From: Spirulina subsalsa PCC 9445
GTDB lineage: Bacteria > Cyanobacteriota > Cyanobacteriia > Cyanobacteriales > Spirulinaceae
Length of the DNA: 64,000 nt
Assembly: GCF_000314005.1 (NCBI RefSeq)
Contig: NZ_JH980292.1
Span: 4,190,121-4,254,120, forward strand
Direction: 5' to 3'
Part shown: positions 25,236 through 33,323 of the stretch, piece by piece
Numbering within the stretch: position 1 is the first letter of the stretch
Layout of the letters: each line of letters opens with the position of its first letter
Made by a program: the position numbers and the translations under genes
Notes under the pieces: generated by a model
What the model saw: the letters and a program-made list of their open reading frames with translations, nothing else
Told to the model about the DNA's origin: nothing
Database searches by the model: none

Positions 25236-25835
25236 ATGATCCATTCTCCGACTATCATTTTAGTGACTGGTCCAGCCCGTTCTGGGAAAAGCGAGTGGGC
25301 GGAATCTTTGGCGATGCAATCGGGGAAACGGGTATCTTATCTGGCCACAGCACGGTTAAATCCCGAGGATTCCGAATGGCAGGCGAGGATTGAAAAACAC
25401 CAAGCCCGTCGCCCCCCGGATTGGAAGACCTTATGGGTGCCGGAGGACTTAACGGCGACATTAGCCCAAAATCAGGCCGAGGATTGTTTTTTAGTGGATG
25501 CCTTGGGAACTTGGGTCGCCAATGGTTTGGAGTGGTCTGAGGAGGAATGGCAAGGGAAGGTGAGGGATTTATTAGAACTCTTGCCGACTTTGCCGGGGGT
25601 GGTGATTTTGGTAGGAGAAGAGACGGGCTGGGGATTGGTTCCGGTGTATCCTCTGGGGCGACAATTTCGCGATCGCCTTGGTTCCCTCCTGCGTTATGTT
25701 GGAACTCTGGCCACTTCGGTTTATTTAGTCACAGGAGGCTACGCGCTGGACTTAACCCAATTGGGGATTCCTTTATTAGGGAACAGGGGGGGAGAGGGGG
25801 AGGGGGAGAGGGGGAGAGGGGGAGCAGGGGAATAG
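25236..25835 (+). CDS. cobU: Adenosylcobinamide kinase / adenosylcobinamide-phosphate guanylyltransferase
   Basis: CobU phosphorylates adenosylcobinamide and transfers GMP to it, preparing the nucleotide loop of cobalamin. Motifs: P-loop VTGPARSGKSEWAE (residues ~8-21), VSYLATARLNPEDSEW, RIEKHQARRPPDWKT with the guanylylated His, DALGTWVANGL, and EETGWGLVPVYPLGRQFRDRLG. I use the ATG at 25236. After GIPL the frame continues for ~19 Gly/Glu/Arg residues (GNRGGEGEGERGRGGAGE) encoded by a G-rich repeat, so the native C-terminus has been replaced. The last 107 bp before that point (25669-25775) recur at 33751-33857 with only synonymous changes. Confidence 0.92.
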   Translation: MIHSPTIILVTGPARSGKSEWAESLAMQSGKRVSYLATARLNPEDSEWQARIEKHQARRPPDWKTLWVPEDLTATLAQNQAEDCFLVDALGTWVANGLEWSEEEWQGKVRDLLELLPTLPGVVILVGEETGWGLVPVYPLGRQFRDRLGSLLRYVGTLATSVYLVTGGYALDLTQLGIPLLGNRGGEGEGERGRGGAGE

Positions 25836-26080
25836 TGGCTAGTAAATAGCCAAAACTCTTTTATTTTAGGGAACAGGGAACAGGGAACAGGGGGGGAGAG
25901 TTCCCGGACTCCCGACTCCCGACTCCCTAGGGCGCAAGCATTGCGCCCCTACACCGACTCCCGACTCCCGACTCCCGACTCCCGATTCCCAATTCCCGAC
26001 TCCCGACTCCCGACTCCCGACTCCCGATTCCCGACACCCGACTCCCGACACCCAACTCCCAACTCCCAACCCCTAATCCC
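25784..26080. repeat. G-rich and C-rich simple repeat block
   Basis: A G-rich part (ggggagaggggg, gggaacaggg units, 25784-25900) is followed by a long run of cgactccc / cgattccc / cacccaactccc heptamers (25908-26072), split by ctagggcgcaagcattgcgcccctacac. The two parts are complementary in kind and could fold together. It joins the cobU end to the SUMF1 gene and is the same repeat family as in 511-650 and 48209-48300. Long 'ORFs' in it are artefacts of the repeat. Confidence 0.75.
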
Positions 26081-26082
26081 CC

Positions 26083-27624
26083 ATGTCCACCCTCCAAACC
26101 TTCACCCAACGCCACGGTCAACTCGCCCACACCCTCGCCTGCCACGCCGCCTTTCCCCTCGCCCTCACCCCAGAACTCCTCTACTGCCTGCGGGAGAACT
26201 TCGTCCCCGAAAGTCCTTGGATAAACGTTGCCGACATCCTCCTAACCCTTTGTGACCCCGTAGGACACCGCCTCTACGAAATGCCCACCCCCCTCCGACA
26301 CCAACTCCTCCAAGACCTCAAAACCCAATGGGGTGCAGAACGACTCCACACCCTCTCCGACTTCATGGTGGTTTATATCCGCGCCACCCTACCCAGCAAT
26401 GAGCGCATCGCCCAAGACCTCGGAGCCGCCCCCCACTGGACCGCCCTAGCCTATACCCAACCCAACCAAGCCACCCAAACCATCGCCCAGACCCTAAAAA
26501 ACGCCCTCACCCAGACCCCACCCCAAGAGTGGCTAAAAATCACCAACCTCCTCGAAACCTACAGCGAACTAGACCCCCTCTTAGAAGCCGGATTTCAGCC
26601 CCTCCTAGACCTATCCAGAGCCTATGAAGCCCAAGCCCAAGGCGACACCACCACCGCCCAGCAACTCATTCAACCCCTAGGTCGCCCCGGAGAAACCGTA
26701 GAAATTGCCGGAGTCTCCTTCCAACTGCCCATCCTCCTAGAAACCGTCACCTTTGAAATTGTCCAAGTGAACCGCCGGGGAGAAATCATCCAGCGAGAAA
26801 AGAAAAGCGCCCCATTGTATCGAGAGCAATTAGGAGACAGTGTGGAATTAGAGATGATGGCCATACCGGGCGGAACCTTCCTCATGGGGTCGCCAGAAGG
26901 AGAAGGAAATAAGGGCGAACACCCTCAACATTCTGTGACTGTAGCCCCCTTCTTCATGGGAAAAACCCCCATCACCCAAGCCCAATGGCGGGCAGTGGTG
27001 ACACAAGTCCCACCCATTACACAAAAGTTAGACCCTAATCCATCTGGCTTTAAAGGGGATAATCGACCTGTGGAACAGGTTTCTTGGAAGGACGCGATAG
27101 AATTCTGTGCCAGATTAACTCAGTTGACCGGGAAAGACTACCGACTGCCCAGCGAGGCCGAATGGGAATATGCCTGTCGTGCCGGAACTACAACTCCCTT
27201 TTATTTCGGGGAAACCATAACCACAGCATTAGCAAACTATGATGGGAATTACACCTTTGCCGATGAACCGAAAGGTGAATATCGTGAAGAAACTACCCCC
27301 GTGGGGAGTTTTCCCCCCAACGCCTTTGGATTATATGATCTACACGGGAATCTGTATGAGTGGTGTTTAGATGATTGGCATAACAATTATGAAGGTGCGC
27401 CAAGTGATGGGAGAGCGTGGATAGATAATGATAATCATTCTCAAACCCATCAGGAGTGGTTGCAAAGTATGTTGAATAAAAAATCAACATTAAGTAAGCT
27501 GCTGCGTGGTGGTTGTTGGTACGACTCCCCGAAGAGCTGCCGTTCTGCCTCTCGCGGCATCATCACCCGCGACTACGAGGGCATCGACATCGGTTTTCGT
27601 GTTGTCGTCCCCAGAACGCCTTAA
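26083..27624 (+). CDS. SUMF1/FGE-sulfatase domain protein with cyanobacterial N-terminal helical domain
   Basis: The 513-residue protein has a ~240-residue N-terminal part (CHAAFPLALTPELLYCLRENF, NVADILLTLCDPVGHRLYEM, LAYTQPNQA) typical of cyanobacterial FGE proteins found in predicted conflict systems. The C-terminal FGE/SUMF1 fold begins ELEMMAIPGGTFLMGSPEGE, continues with TPITQAQWRAV, RLPSEAEWEYACRAGT and GLYDLHGNLYEWC, and ends with LLRGGCWYDSPKSCRSASR and GFRVV. FGE folds are lectin-like; most bacterial ones are not sulfatase activators. It points toward the vWA-MoxR operon at 29256-32519, from which RayT and REP arrays separate it. No signal peptide; role in that system is inferred. 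Confidence 0.85.
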   Translation: MSTLQTFTQRHGQLAHTLACHAAFPLALTPELLYCLRENFVPESPWINVADILLTLCDPVGHRLYEMPTPLRHQLLQDLKTQWGAERLHTLSDFMVVYIRATLPSNERIAQDLGAAPHWTALAYTQPNQATQTIAQTLKNALTQTPPQEWLKITNLLETYSELDPLLEAGFQPLLDLSRAYEAQAQGDTTTAQQLIQPLGRPGETVEIAGVSFQLPILLETVTFEIVQVNRRGEIIQREKKSAPLYREQLGDSVELEMMAIPGGTFLMGSPEGEGNKGEHPQHSVTVAPFFMGKTPITQAQWRAVVTQVPPITQKLDPNPSGFKGDNRPVEQVSWKDAIEFCARLTQLTGKDYRLPSEAEWEYACRAGTTTPFYFGETITTALANYDGNYTFADEPKGEYREETTPVGSFPPNAFGLYDLHGNLYEWCLDDWHNNYEGAPSDGRAWIDNDNHSQTHQEWLQSMLNKKSTLSKLLRGGCWYDSPKSCRSASRGIITRDYEGIDIGFRVVVPRTP

Positions 27625-28100
27625 CCCTCTACCCTTTTTCCCTCTTTCCCTCTTCCGGCGCGAAGCGCCTTTTTTTATTTTTTCCCTCCCCTCCCTCCCC
27701 TCCCTCCCGTAGGTTGGGTGGAGCGATAGCGCAACCCAACACCCCCCCCTGATAAAACCCATACCACCTCAAAAACCCGACACAATTCGATAAAACCCCA
27801 AAAACCCAACACCCCCAATAAAACCCGATACCACCCCAACAACCCAACACCCACCCCTGATAAAACCCATACCACCTCAAAAACCCGATAAAACCCCATA
27901 TCACCCCAACAACCCAACACCCCCGATAAAACCCCATACCACCCCAAAAAACCGACACCCTACGGTAAATGTTGGGTTGCGCTATCGCTCCACCCAACCT
28001 ACAAGACTACGAGAGGCATTTAATGTTGGGTTGCGCTTCGCTCCACCCAACCTACATAATTAGCAATTATATCCATGATCACAAAAAACCAGACTGAACT
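27625..28100. repeat. REP palindromes and C-rich ~40-bp repeats, left of RayT
   Basis: No gene is seen here. REP-type palindromes (gtaggttgggtggagcga.. / ..gcgcaacccaac) lie at 27709-27740, 27971-28002 and 28025-28055. Between them (27742-27960) are about five degenerate copies of a C-rich unit, cgataaaaccccataccacc plus ccaaaaacccaacacc. The segment 27911-28008 is one arm of a 98-bp direct repeat with 29149-29246 (one mismatch). Confidence 0.8.
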
Positions 28101-28643
28101 ATGCAATACCGCCGATCCAAAGTACCCGGAGCTACCTACTTTTTTACCGTTGTCACCTATGAACGTCAACCCTTATTTAACGATCCAAAATTAATCAAAT
28201 TACTTCGACAAACCTTTAGACAAGTTAAACAACCATACCCCTTTACCTTAGATGCTATCTCAATTCTCCCCGACCATCTTCATTGTATCTGGACATTACC
28301 CCCAGACGATGCCGATTTTTCCCGACGCTGGCAACGAATCAAAAGCTCCTTTAGCCGCCATTGTCCCCCCCAATATCATAACATCTCCTCAATCTCCCGT
28401 CAGAAAAAAAGGGAAAAAAGCATCTGGCAACATCGCTTTTGGGAACACCAAATTAGAGACGAAACCGATTTTATTCATCATGTGGATTATATTCACTATA
28501 ATCCAGTCAAGCATGGATTAGTCAACGCGCCGAAAGATTGGCAATATTCAAGTTTCCATCATTATCTAAAAGACGGTGCTTATACCTTAGATTGGGGTGC
28601 AAACCAAGTCCCAAAATTAACCCCAGACATTGGCCACGAATAA
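28101..28643 (+). CDS. REP-associated tyrosine transposase (RayT, HUH family)
   Basis: The 180-residue protein is a single-domain Y1 HUH nuclease of the TnpA_REP group. It starts with YRRSKVPGATYFFTVVTYERQPLF, has the metal-binding HUH motif in ILPDHLHCIWTLP (His59, His61) and the catalytic Tyr130 in VDYIHYNPVKHGLV, followed by WQYSSFHHYL. RayT enzymes nick and mobilise REP palindromes. The gene is surrounded by palindromes of the family GTAGGTTGGGT..ACCCAAC, seven of them in a tandem array just downstream, so the cognate substrate is in place. All key residues are intact. Confidence 0.93.
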   Translation: MQYRRSKVPGATYFFTVVTYERQPLFNDPKLIKLLRQTFRQVKQPYPFTLDAISILPDHLHCIWTLPPDDADFSRRWQRIKSSFSRHCPPQYHNISSISRQKKREKSIWQHRFWEHQIRDETDFIHHVDYIHYNPVKHGLVNAPKDWQYSSFHHYLKDGAYTLDWGANQVPKLTPDIGHE

Positions 28644-28660
28644 CCCAAAACCCCAATCCC

Positions 28661-29047
28661 GTAGGTTGGGTGAAGCGACAGCGCAACCCAACACCCCCCC
28701 GATAAAACCCCAATCCCGTAGGTTGGGTGAAGCGACAGCGCAACCCAACACCCCCCCCGATAAAACCCCAATCCCGTAGGTTGGGTGAAGCGACAGCGCA
28801 ACCCAACACCCCCCCGATAAAACCCCAATCCCGTAGGTTGGGTGAAGCGACAGCGCAACCCAACACCCCCCCGATAAAACCCCAATCCCGTAGGTTGGGT
28901 GAAGCGACAGCGCAACCCAACACCTCCCCGATAAAACCCCAATCCCGTAGGTTGGGTGAAGCGACAGCGCAACCCAACACCTCCCCGATAAAACCCCAAT
29001 CCCGTAGGTTGGGTGAAGCGACAGCGCAACCCAACACCTCCCCCGAT
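28661..29047. repeat. Seven-unit REP array downstream of RayT
   Basis: Seven units of 57-58 bp start at 28661, 28718, 28776, 28833, 28890, 28947 and 29004. Each has the palindrome gtaggttgggtgaagcgac / agcgcaacccaacacc followed by cccgataaaaccccaatccc. Units are nearly identical, differing mainly in C-run length and ccccc/ctccc. Long antisense reading frames through it arise because three periods are almost a multiple of codons and are not genes. Confidence 0.9.
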
Positions 29048-29255
29048 AAAACCCCATACCACCCCAAAACCCCAACACCCACCCGATAAAACCCCATACC
29101 ACCTCAAAACCCCAACACCCACCCGATAAAACCCCATACCACCCCAAAAACCCAACACCCCCGATAAAACCCCATACCACCCCAAAAACCCGACACCCTA
29201 CGGTAAATGTTGGGTTGCGCTATCGCTCCACCCAACCTACAAGACTCCTACAAGA
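29048..29255. repeat. C-rich ~38-40-bp repeats and REP, right arm of the 98-bp direct repeat
   Basis: About four copies of cgataaaaccccataccacc with ccaaaaccccaacaccc fill 29048-29200, then a REP at 29209-29240. Bases 29149-29246 match 27911-28008 in the same orientation with one mismatch in 98. The segment ends at the stop of the vWA gene. Confidence 0.85.
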
Positions 29256-30335
29256 CTACAAACTGCTGCGCCAAACTTGTAGGATTCCCTTAATCCCAGA
29301 TGGGGTTAACTCAAACATCGGTAACATTTGCCCCAAAATCCCCGCCGTTGTCCCCGGCCAACGCTCCTCCGGCACCGGATTCAACCACCCCACCCCCCGC
29401 ACCCTCTGGCGCAACTCTTCCTGAAACTGTATCGTTAAAAAAACCCGTTCTCGATTTATGCCACCCCTCGCCGCCCCCCCATCACTCACCCAAAATACAA
29501 CCGTGCGCTGAGGATGAAACTGGCTGTAAATCTCCTGCATAGACTGAGTATCGGGACGGCGAGGATGCAAAAATAACCAATCTGAAGGGGGACAATTGCG
29601 GAAATAATAAACCCTTATCCCCTGAAAACCCTCCCCCGCTAACGTCTCCTGTAACAACTCCGTCAACGGTTCAAAAGGAATCATCGAATTAGACACATCC
29701 ACCAACAGCACCACCTCCACCTGATTCCGACGTTGCGGCCGGAACACAGGTTCCAAGAAAAACCCCTGCTCACATATCCGTTGCACCGTTGCCTCAATAT
29801 CTACCTCCTGTCCTACCCCCTCCCCCAAAGGACGACGCAACAACCGCCAACGCTGCTGAATTTGCCGTTGAGTCACCGGAAAATCCCGGACTCCCAAGGA
29901 AAATCGCCCATCTCCCCCTATCTCCTGTGTCTGCAAGGAAAGGGGAGTGCGCACAGCAACAGCCACCTGTTTCACCCCCTCCCCCACCCAGACTGAATCA
30001 CCAGAAGGAGGCCGAGAAGAAGGAGAGGATGGGGCTGTCCTGTCCTGTTTCTGAGACGAGGAAAGGGGTTTTTCCGGGGGAAGTTCTGAGGATGGCTCAG
30101 ACTGGAAAAATTGCTCAAAATAGCCCTGAAAAGCACACTCAAACGGCTGCCGTTGCTCCGGTTTAACTCCCTTTAACCAAAGCATCTGACAGACCTCCTG
30201 TAAATCCTCTAAACTCTCCCGTCCAAACCCTCCCCGCCATGCTTCTTCAAGTAAAAAATACTGGTCAAGCGTCAAAGCCAAAACGGGACGCATCGCTAAA
30301 TATAAGCCAAATAAAGAAGGAGCGTTAGGAATCAC
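29256..30335 (-). CDS. vWA (CoxE-like) protein of a vWA-MoxR system
   Basis: The 359-residue protein has an N-terminal helical region (~1-80), a Pro/Ser-rich linker (~80-115) and a C-terminal von Willebrand A domain from residue ~205. The metal-ion-dependent adhesion site is DVSNSM (213-218), and VVFWVSDGGAARGG carries the later MIDAS Asp. vWA proteins of this kind pair with a MoxR ATPase to remodel or activate a partner, as CoxE does with CoxD. Its start overlaps the end of the MoxR gene by 11 nt. It is the last gene of the minus-strand operon and reaches into the REP block. Conflict-system role is inferred from context. Confidence 0.85.
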   Translation of the reverse strand: MIPNAPSLFGLYLAMRPVLALTLDQYFLLEEAWRGGFGRESLEDLQEVCQMLWLKGVKPEQRQPFECAFQGYFEQFFQSEPSSELPPEKPLSSSQKQDRTAPSSPSSRPPSGDSVWVGEGVKQVAVAVRTPLSLQTQEIGGDGRFSLGVRDFPVTQRQIQQRWRLLRRPLGEGVGQEVDIEATVQRICEQGFFLEPVFRPQRRNQVEVVLLVDVSNSMIPFEPLTELLQETLAGEGFQGIRVYYFRNCPPSDWLFLHPRRPDTQSMQEIYSQFHPQRTVVFWVSDGGAARGGINRERVFLTIQFQEELRQRVRGVGWLNPVPEERWPGTTAGILGQMLPMFELTPSGIKGILQVWRSSL

Positions 30336-31317
30336 GGTTTTGTTGCTGTTGCTTTTGTTGCTGTTGATAATAGTCTTGGTCTTCTTTGGTTTTCAATAAT
30401 GTTCCCAATACAGGGACATTTTGCACAAGGTTTTTAATCATCTCCAAGGCACTTTCTTTAGGATGTTGTTTCAATTCTCCCACGAAATCCAATAACTCGC
30501 TCGTGCTGGCCTGTTTGCCATCCTTCCGTCTTGTTCCCGTCCCTCGCACCTTCAGAAACTCCGCCACCGCCGCCTCAACAACAACTTGTAAGTCTTGATT
30601 CTCAAGGACATCAGGATAATGGGCTTGAACAATCTCAATTAAGCGGCTTTCGTCGGGAAAGTCAATATAATAAAAAATACAGCGCCGCAAAAAAGCATCC
30701 GGTAAATCTTTTTCTCGGTTACTGGTAATCAAGATAATCGGGGACTGTTGCGCGACATACTCCCTCCCTCCCAATTCCGGCACCGTAAATTGTTTCTCTT
30801 CCAACTCCCGTAATAAATCATTAGGGAAATCAATATCCGCCTTGTCAATTTCATCAATCAAGACAACAGGGCGATAATTTTCCACCTCAAACGCCTTGCC
30901 CAATGCGCCCAATTTGATATACTCTTCCGGGTCAGTCAATCGGTCAAACAACGCCCGAATTTCTTCCGGTTTTAAATACTTTTCATAACCATTATTGCTG
31001 ACTAACTGCGCATCCCGTAACCGTCCCACCGAATCATAAAAATACAGTCCTTCTTTAGCCTGACTGGTGGACTTAATCGACCAAGGAAAGTAAGGATAAG
31101 GGGAACAGTTCAAGCGTTGTCCTAACTCATAAGCTAAGGCGCTGGCCAGCTTCGTTTTACCACATCCCGGTTCCCCTTGTAACAAGAGAGGGCGTTGTAA
31201 ATAAATCGCCAGCTTAACAGCTTTTTTCAATCCGTCATCCGGTAAATAGGGGTTTTTGGGGTCTTGGTATTCGCCAGTATAGTGATATTGTTCTGAGTTC
31301 ATAGTGATAAATTTCAT
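30325..31317 (-). CDS. MoxR-family AAA+ ATPase
   Basis: The 330-residue protein has Walker A GEPGCGKT (48-55), Walker B VVLIDEID (151-158), sensor 1 ILITSNREKDLP and Arg-finger-like AFLRRCIFYYIDFP, then the MoxR lid. The C-terminus ends in a Gln-rich run (QQQQKQQQQNRDS). MoxR ATPases act as chaperones with vWA proteins; the vWA gene overlaps downstream and a STAND-like gene overlaps upstream by 4 nt (TATGA). Two in-frame ATGs (31317, 31302) lie in a repeated ttatcactatgaa sequence, so the exact start is open. Cytoplasmic. Confidence 0.92.
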   Translation of the reverse strand: MKFITMNSEQYHYTGEYQDPKNPYLPDDGLKKAVKLAIYLQRPLLLQGEPGCGKTKLASALAYELGQRLNCSPYPYFPWSIKSTSQAKEGLYFYDSVGRLRDAQLVSNNGYEKYLKPEEIRALFDRLTDPEEYIKLGALGKAFEVENYRPVVLIDEIDKADIDFPNDLLRELEEKQFTVPELGGREYVAQQSPIILITSNREKDLPDAFLRRCIFYYIDFPDESRLIEIVQAHYPDVLENQDLQVVVEAAVAEFLKVRGTGTRRKDGKQASTSELLDFVGELKQHPKESALEMIKNLVQNVPVLGTLLKTKEDQDYYQQQQKQQQQNRDS

Positions 31318-32519
31318 AGTGATAAACGGCTTTCAACATATTCCAATGTTTCTCGCAGACAAGAATCATAGATAAAATCTAGAAAACCTTTAGGTTTTAT
31401 CTCCTCGGTGTCATATTCGCTTATAAATTCATCAATGGCTTGGGGATATTGGTCTGGTGGTTGCCACAAGTTCTTGAGAATTTTTTCTTTTCTCCCCCGC
31501 CAGAGTGTAATAGTACCTTGAGTAAAGTTTTCCAGTGGTGGTAATGAGCATAAACGCGGAGAATCTGTTTGAATAAATGGGTTAAGTTCTGTTGACCATT
31601 TCGATGAACTACTATCCCCATCCACTAAAAACAAAATCAAATAATGTTGACCTGTTGACAAGGATTCATTAGTTTGAACCTTTTGCCATAAAGGACACCA
31701 AATTTCATTAATAAAGGAGGATAAAATGCCATTTTTTGCCTGATGAATATCACGCAGGGCTAAAACAACACTCTGTGTCTCTAAGTTTTGAGCCAAAGCA
31801 GATACAATGTTTTGAGGTTCAGCACCACAATCCATTCCTGAAGCAATACCCTCACAAAGTCTATTAAACCTAAAATGTGTTTTGAGGACAATACTATGCT
31901 TTTTAGCATTGTCATGATGCGGCACATAATAGAGTAATTGATTGGTTAACCATCTAGGTGCATGGTGGGATTGACCTTGAACAATAAAAGCGTTAATGCG
32001 TTGATTGATTTCTGGCTCAAAACTATCTTTAACAGGTCTTTTTTGGTGGTCATAGTTTAATTTTTTTAGGGTATCATTTAAAAGGTATTCTAACAGTTCT
32101 TGATCTAGGGTTGTGAGATGTGGTGATTCACTCGTTCTTAAGAAAAACCCTCTAGATTCCAAATATTTGTTAAAGTCTCGATTTTCCAGTTTCCCCTTGA
32201 GCCACGCTTGAAATTGCTGTTCTCTCTGTTGTCCTCTTGAGTTTTGCCAAGGCAAATTTTCAAAGGGAGGATTCTTTTCAGTGTTGTTACACTTATCTTT
32301 AATCCGTTTATAGATATCTCTTAAGGTTTTATTGGCATAATCAGGCTCTTCATAATCCCCGAATTCTTGGGTAAATTCTGCGGCGGTTAAAACACAATCG
32401 GGTTGAGGAAATTTAATTTCTAATGCGTCTTGTTGTTTGCGAGTTAAATCATATTGCCGAACAATCCAATCTAATAAATTACGCCATTTACACAATAGCT
32501 TAATTTCTTCTTCATTCAT
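31314..32519 (-). CDS. Inactive-STAND-like / vWA-MoxR-associated protein
   Basis: No family recognised with certainty. The 401-residue protein has an N-terminal helical part (LDWIVRQYDLTRKQQDALE), a middle part, and from ~residue 190 a segment ALAQNLETQSVVLALRD followed by SFINEIWCPLWQKV and HYLILFLVDGD. That order (short helix, loop, then FLVDGD) is like the degenerate P-loop 'iSTAND' domain and the VMAP-type third component of predicted vWA-MoxR ternary systems, where GxGKT is lost. No Walker A is seen. It is the first gene of the operon, coupled to the MoxR gene by a 4-nt overlap. As the presumed sensor/adaptor, it would signal to the SUMF1 or another effector. Confidence 0.55.
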   Translation of the reverse strand: MNEEEIKLLCKWRNLLDWIVRQYDLTRKQQDALEIKFPQPDCVLTAAEFTQEFGDYEEPDYANKTLRDIYKRIKDKCNNTEKNPPFENLPWQNSRGQQREQQFQAWLKGKLENRDFNKYLESRGFFLRTSESPHLTTLDQELLEYLLNDTLKKLNYDHQKRPVKDSFEPEINQRINAFIVQGQSHHAPRWLTNQLLYYVPHHDNAKKHSIVLKTHFRFNRLCEGIASGMDCGAEPQNIVSALAQNLETQSVVLALRDIHQAKNGILSSFINEIWCPLWQKVQTNESLSTGQHYLILFLVDGDSSSSKWSTELNPFIQTDSPRLCSLPPLENFTQGTITLWRGRKEKILKNLWQPPDQYPQAIDEFISEYDTEEIKPKGFLDFIYDSCLRETLEYVESRLSL

Positions 32520-33024
32520 GGGTTAAACTCTCTCGGTGCTTAGATGTGTTTTAGCCATTCGGGTACTAACTGATTGTACCATGCTGGTTTTAGGCAAAAT
32601 GTATAAAATCCATAAAATTTGTAGGTTGGGTGGAACGAAGTGTAACCCAACATTTGCCGGGGGGGGTTGGGTTGCGCTTTAAAATTTGTAGGTTGGGTGG
32701 AACGAAGTGTAACCCAACATTTGCCGGGGGTGTTGGGTTGCGCTTCGCTTCACCCAACCTACTGGAGTGGGGAGTGGTGAGGGGTGTTGGGTTGCGCTTT
32801 TCCTGTGCCTAACCTACAGGATTGGGAGGTGGGGGATCGGAAAAATTTTTCCGATGACCGGATATTTTTTTCCGAATCTATTAGCTACTTCGGAAAAGAT
32901 TACACCTTATTTTCCTCTTTAATTTGGGTTAAGATGTAAGAAAGCAAAGAGAAGAACGAAGCTTAAACTCTTATCTGGCTTGCTTTTTAGCTCTTGGCTT
33001 TCTACTATTCTATTGGAGGTTATG
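32520..33024. repeat. REP copies upstream of the STAND-like gene
   Basis: About 500 bases without a supported gene. REP palindromes of a sibling family (gtaggttgggtggaacga / agtgtaacccaacat) occur at ~32621-32653, 32687-32720 and 32730-32762, with a degenerate copy near 32783-32818. The promoter of the STAND-like operon should lie in 32520-32610. Two TCGGAAAA-type palindromes follow at 32836-32898 (separate entry). Confidence 0.75.
32836..32898. promoter_or_regulatory. Paired TCGGAAAA palindromes, possible operator
   Basis: atcggaaaaatttttccgat at 32836-32855 is a perfect 20-bp palindrome. About 10 bp further, tttttccgaa (32867-32876) faces ttcggaaaag (32889-32898), using the same half-site. 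They stand ~125 bp before the small gene at 33025. The repeated half-site suggests a binding site for a dimeric regulator, or paired stem-loops. Confidence 0.4.
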
Positions 33025-33249
33025 ATGTGGTGGCTATTCCGAAAAAAACAACGGTCGGATCTTCCTCAAGCGGTCTGTCGTTGCAGTCGTTTTGCCAAGA
33101 TGCAAACTGAAGAACGGGCGCTCTGGCATGGGGTGAGTTATCCGGTTCGTCCTGCACGGAAAGGGGAGGTTCTCTGTCCGGGAGATCGGGTTTTTGTGGT
33201 GGCAATGGTGGATACTATTGTCCTGTTGGTGCAGGTCTGTGAGGATTGA
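33025..33249 (+). CDS. Small unknown protein with a C-terminal beta-rich segment
   Basis: From ATG 33025 the product is 74 residues: WWLFRKKQRSDLPQ at the start, CRCSRFAKMQTEERALWHG, then GEVLCPGDRVFVVAMVDTIVLLVQV. The last part resembles the OB-fold end of NfeD-like proteins (GExLxPGxxVxVV), but is too short to be sure. GGAGG at 33015-33019 precedes the ATG at 33025 by 5 nt. A good terminator follows at 33256-33300, which supports this being a real short transcript. Function unknown. Confidence 0.5.
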   Translation: MWWLFRKKQRSDLPQAVCRCSRFAKMQTEERALWHGVSYPVRPARKGEVLCPGDRVFVVAMVDTIVLLVQVCED

Positions 33250-33255
33250 AGCAAA

Positions 33256-33300
33256 AGCCGTTATTGTTGGCAGACAACAACGGCTCGATAAATGTTTTTT
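33256..33300 (+). terminator. Rho-independent terminator
   Basis: AGCCGTTATTGTTG (33256-33269) pairs with GACAACAACGGCT (33272-33284), followed by cgataaatgtttttt. It ends the 33025 gene. Confidence 0.75.
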
Positions 33301-33323
33301 AACTATACTTTGAGGATACAACA

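Noticed and set aside
25866-26145. Minus-strand frames reading SRESGVGSRESGVG
   Set aside because: They are translations of the cgactccc simple repeat.
27629-27997. Minus-strand frames rich in Gly/Trp/Tyr (MGFYRGCWVVGVIWGF)
   Set aside because: Translations of the C-rich ~40-bp repeats.
28661-29047. Regular array that could be taken for CRISPR
   Set aside because: The 'spacers' are themselves identical between units, the repeat is a REP palindrome, and no cas gene is present; a RayT is next to it.
28522-29185. Three long overlapping minus-strand frames of 187-201 codons (GFYRGGVGLRCRFTQPTGL-type repeats)
   Set aside because: They are translations of the REP array in different frames; the repeat period keeps them open. 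No start signal or family.
32630-32812. 60-codon plus-strand frame
   Set aside because: Made of REP copies (TQHLPGGVGLRF repeated).
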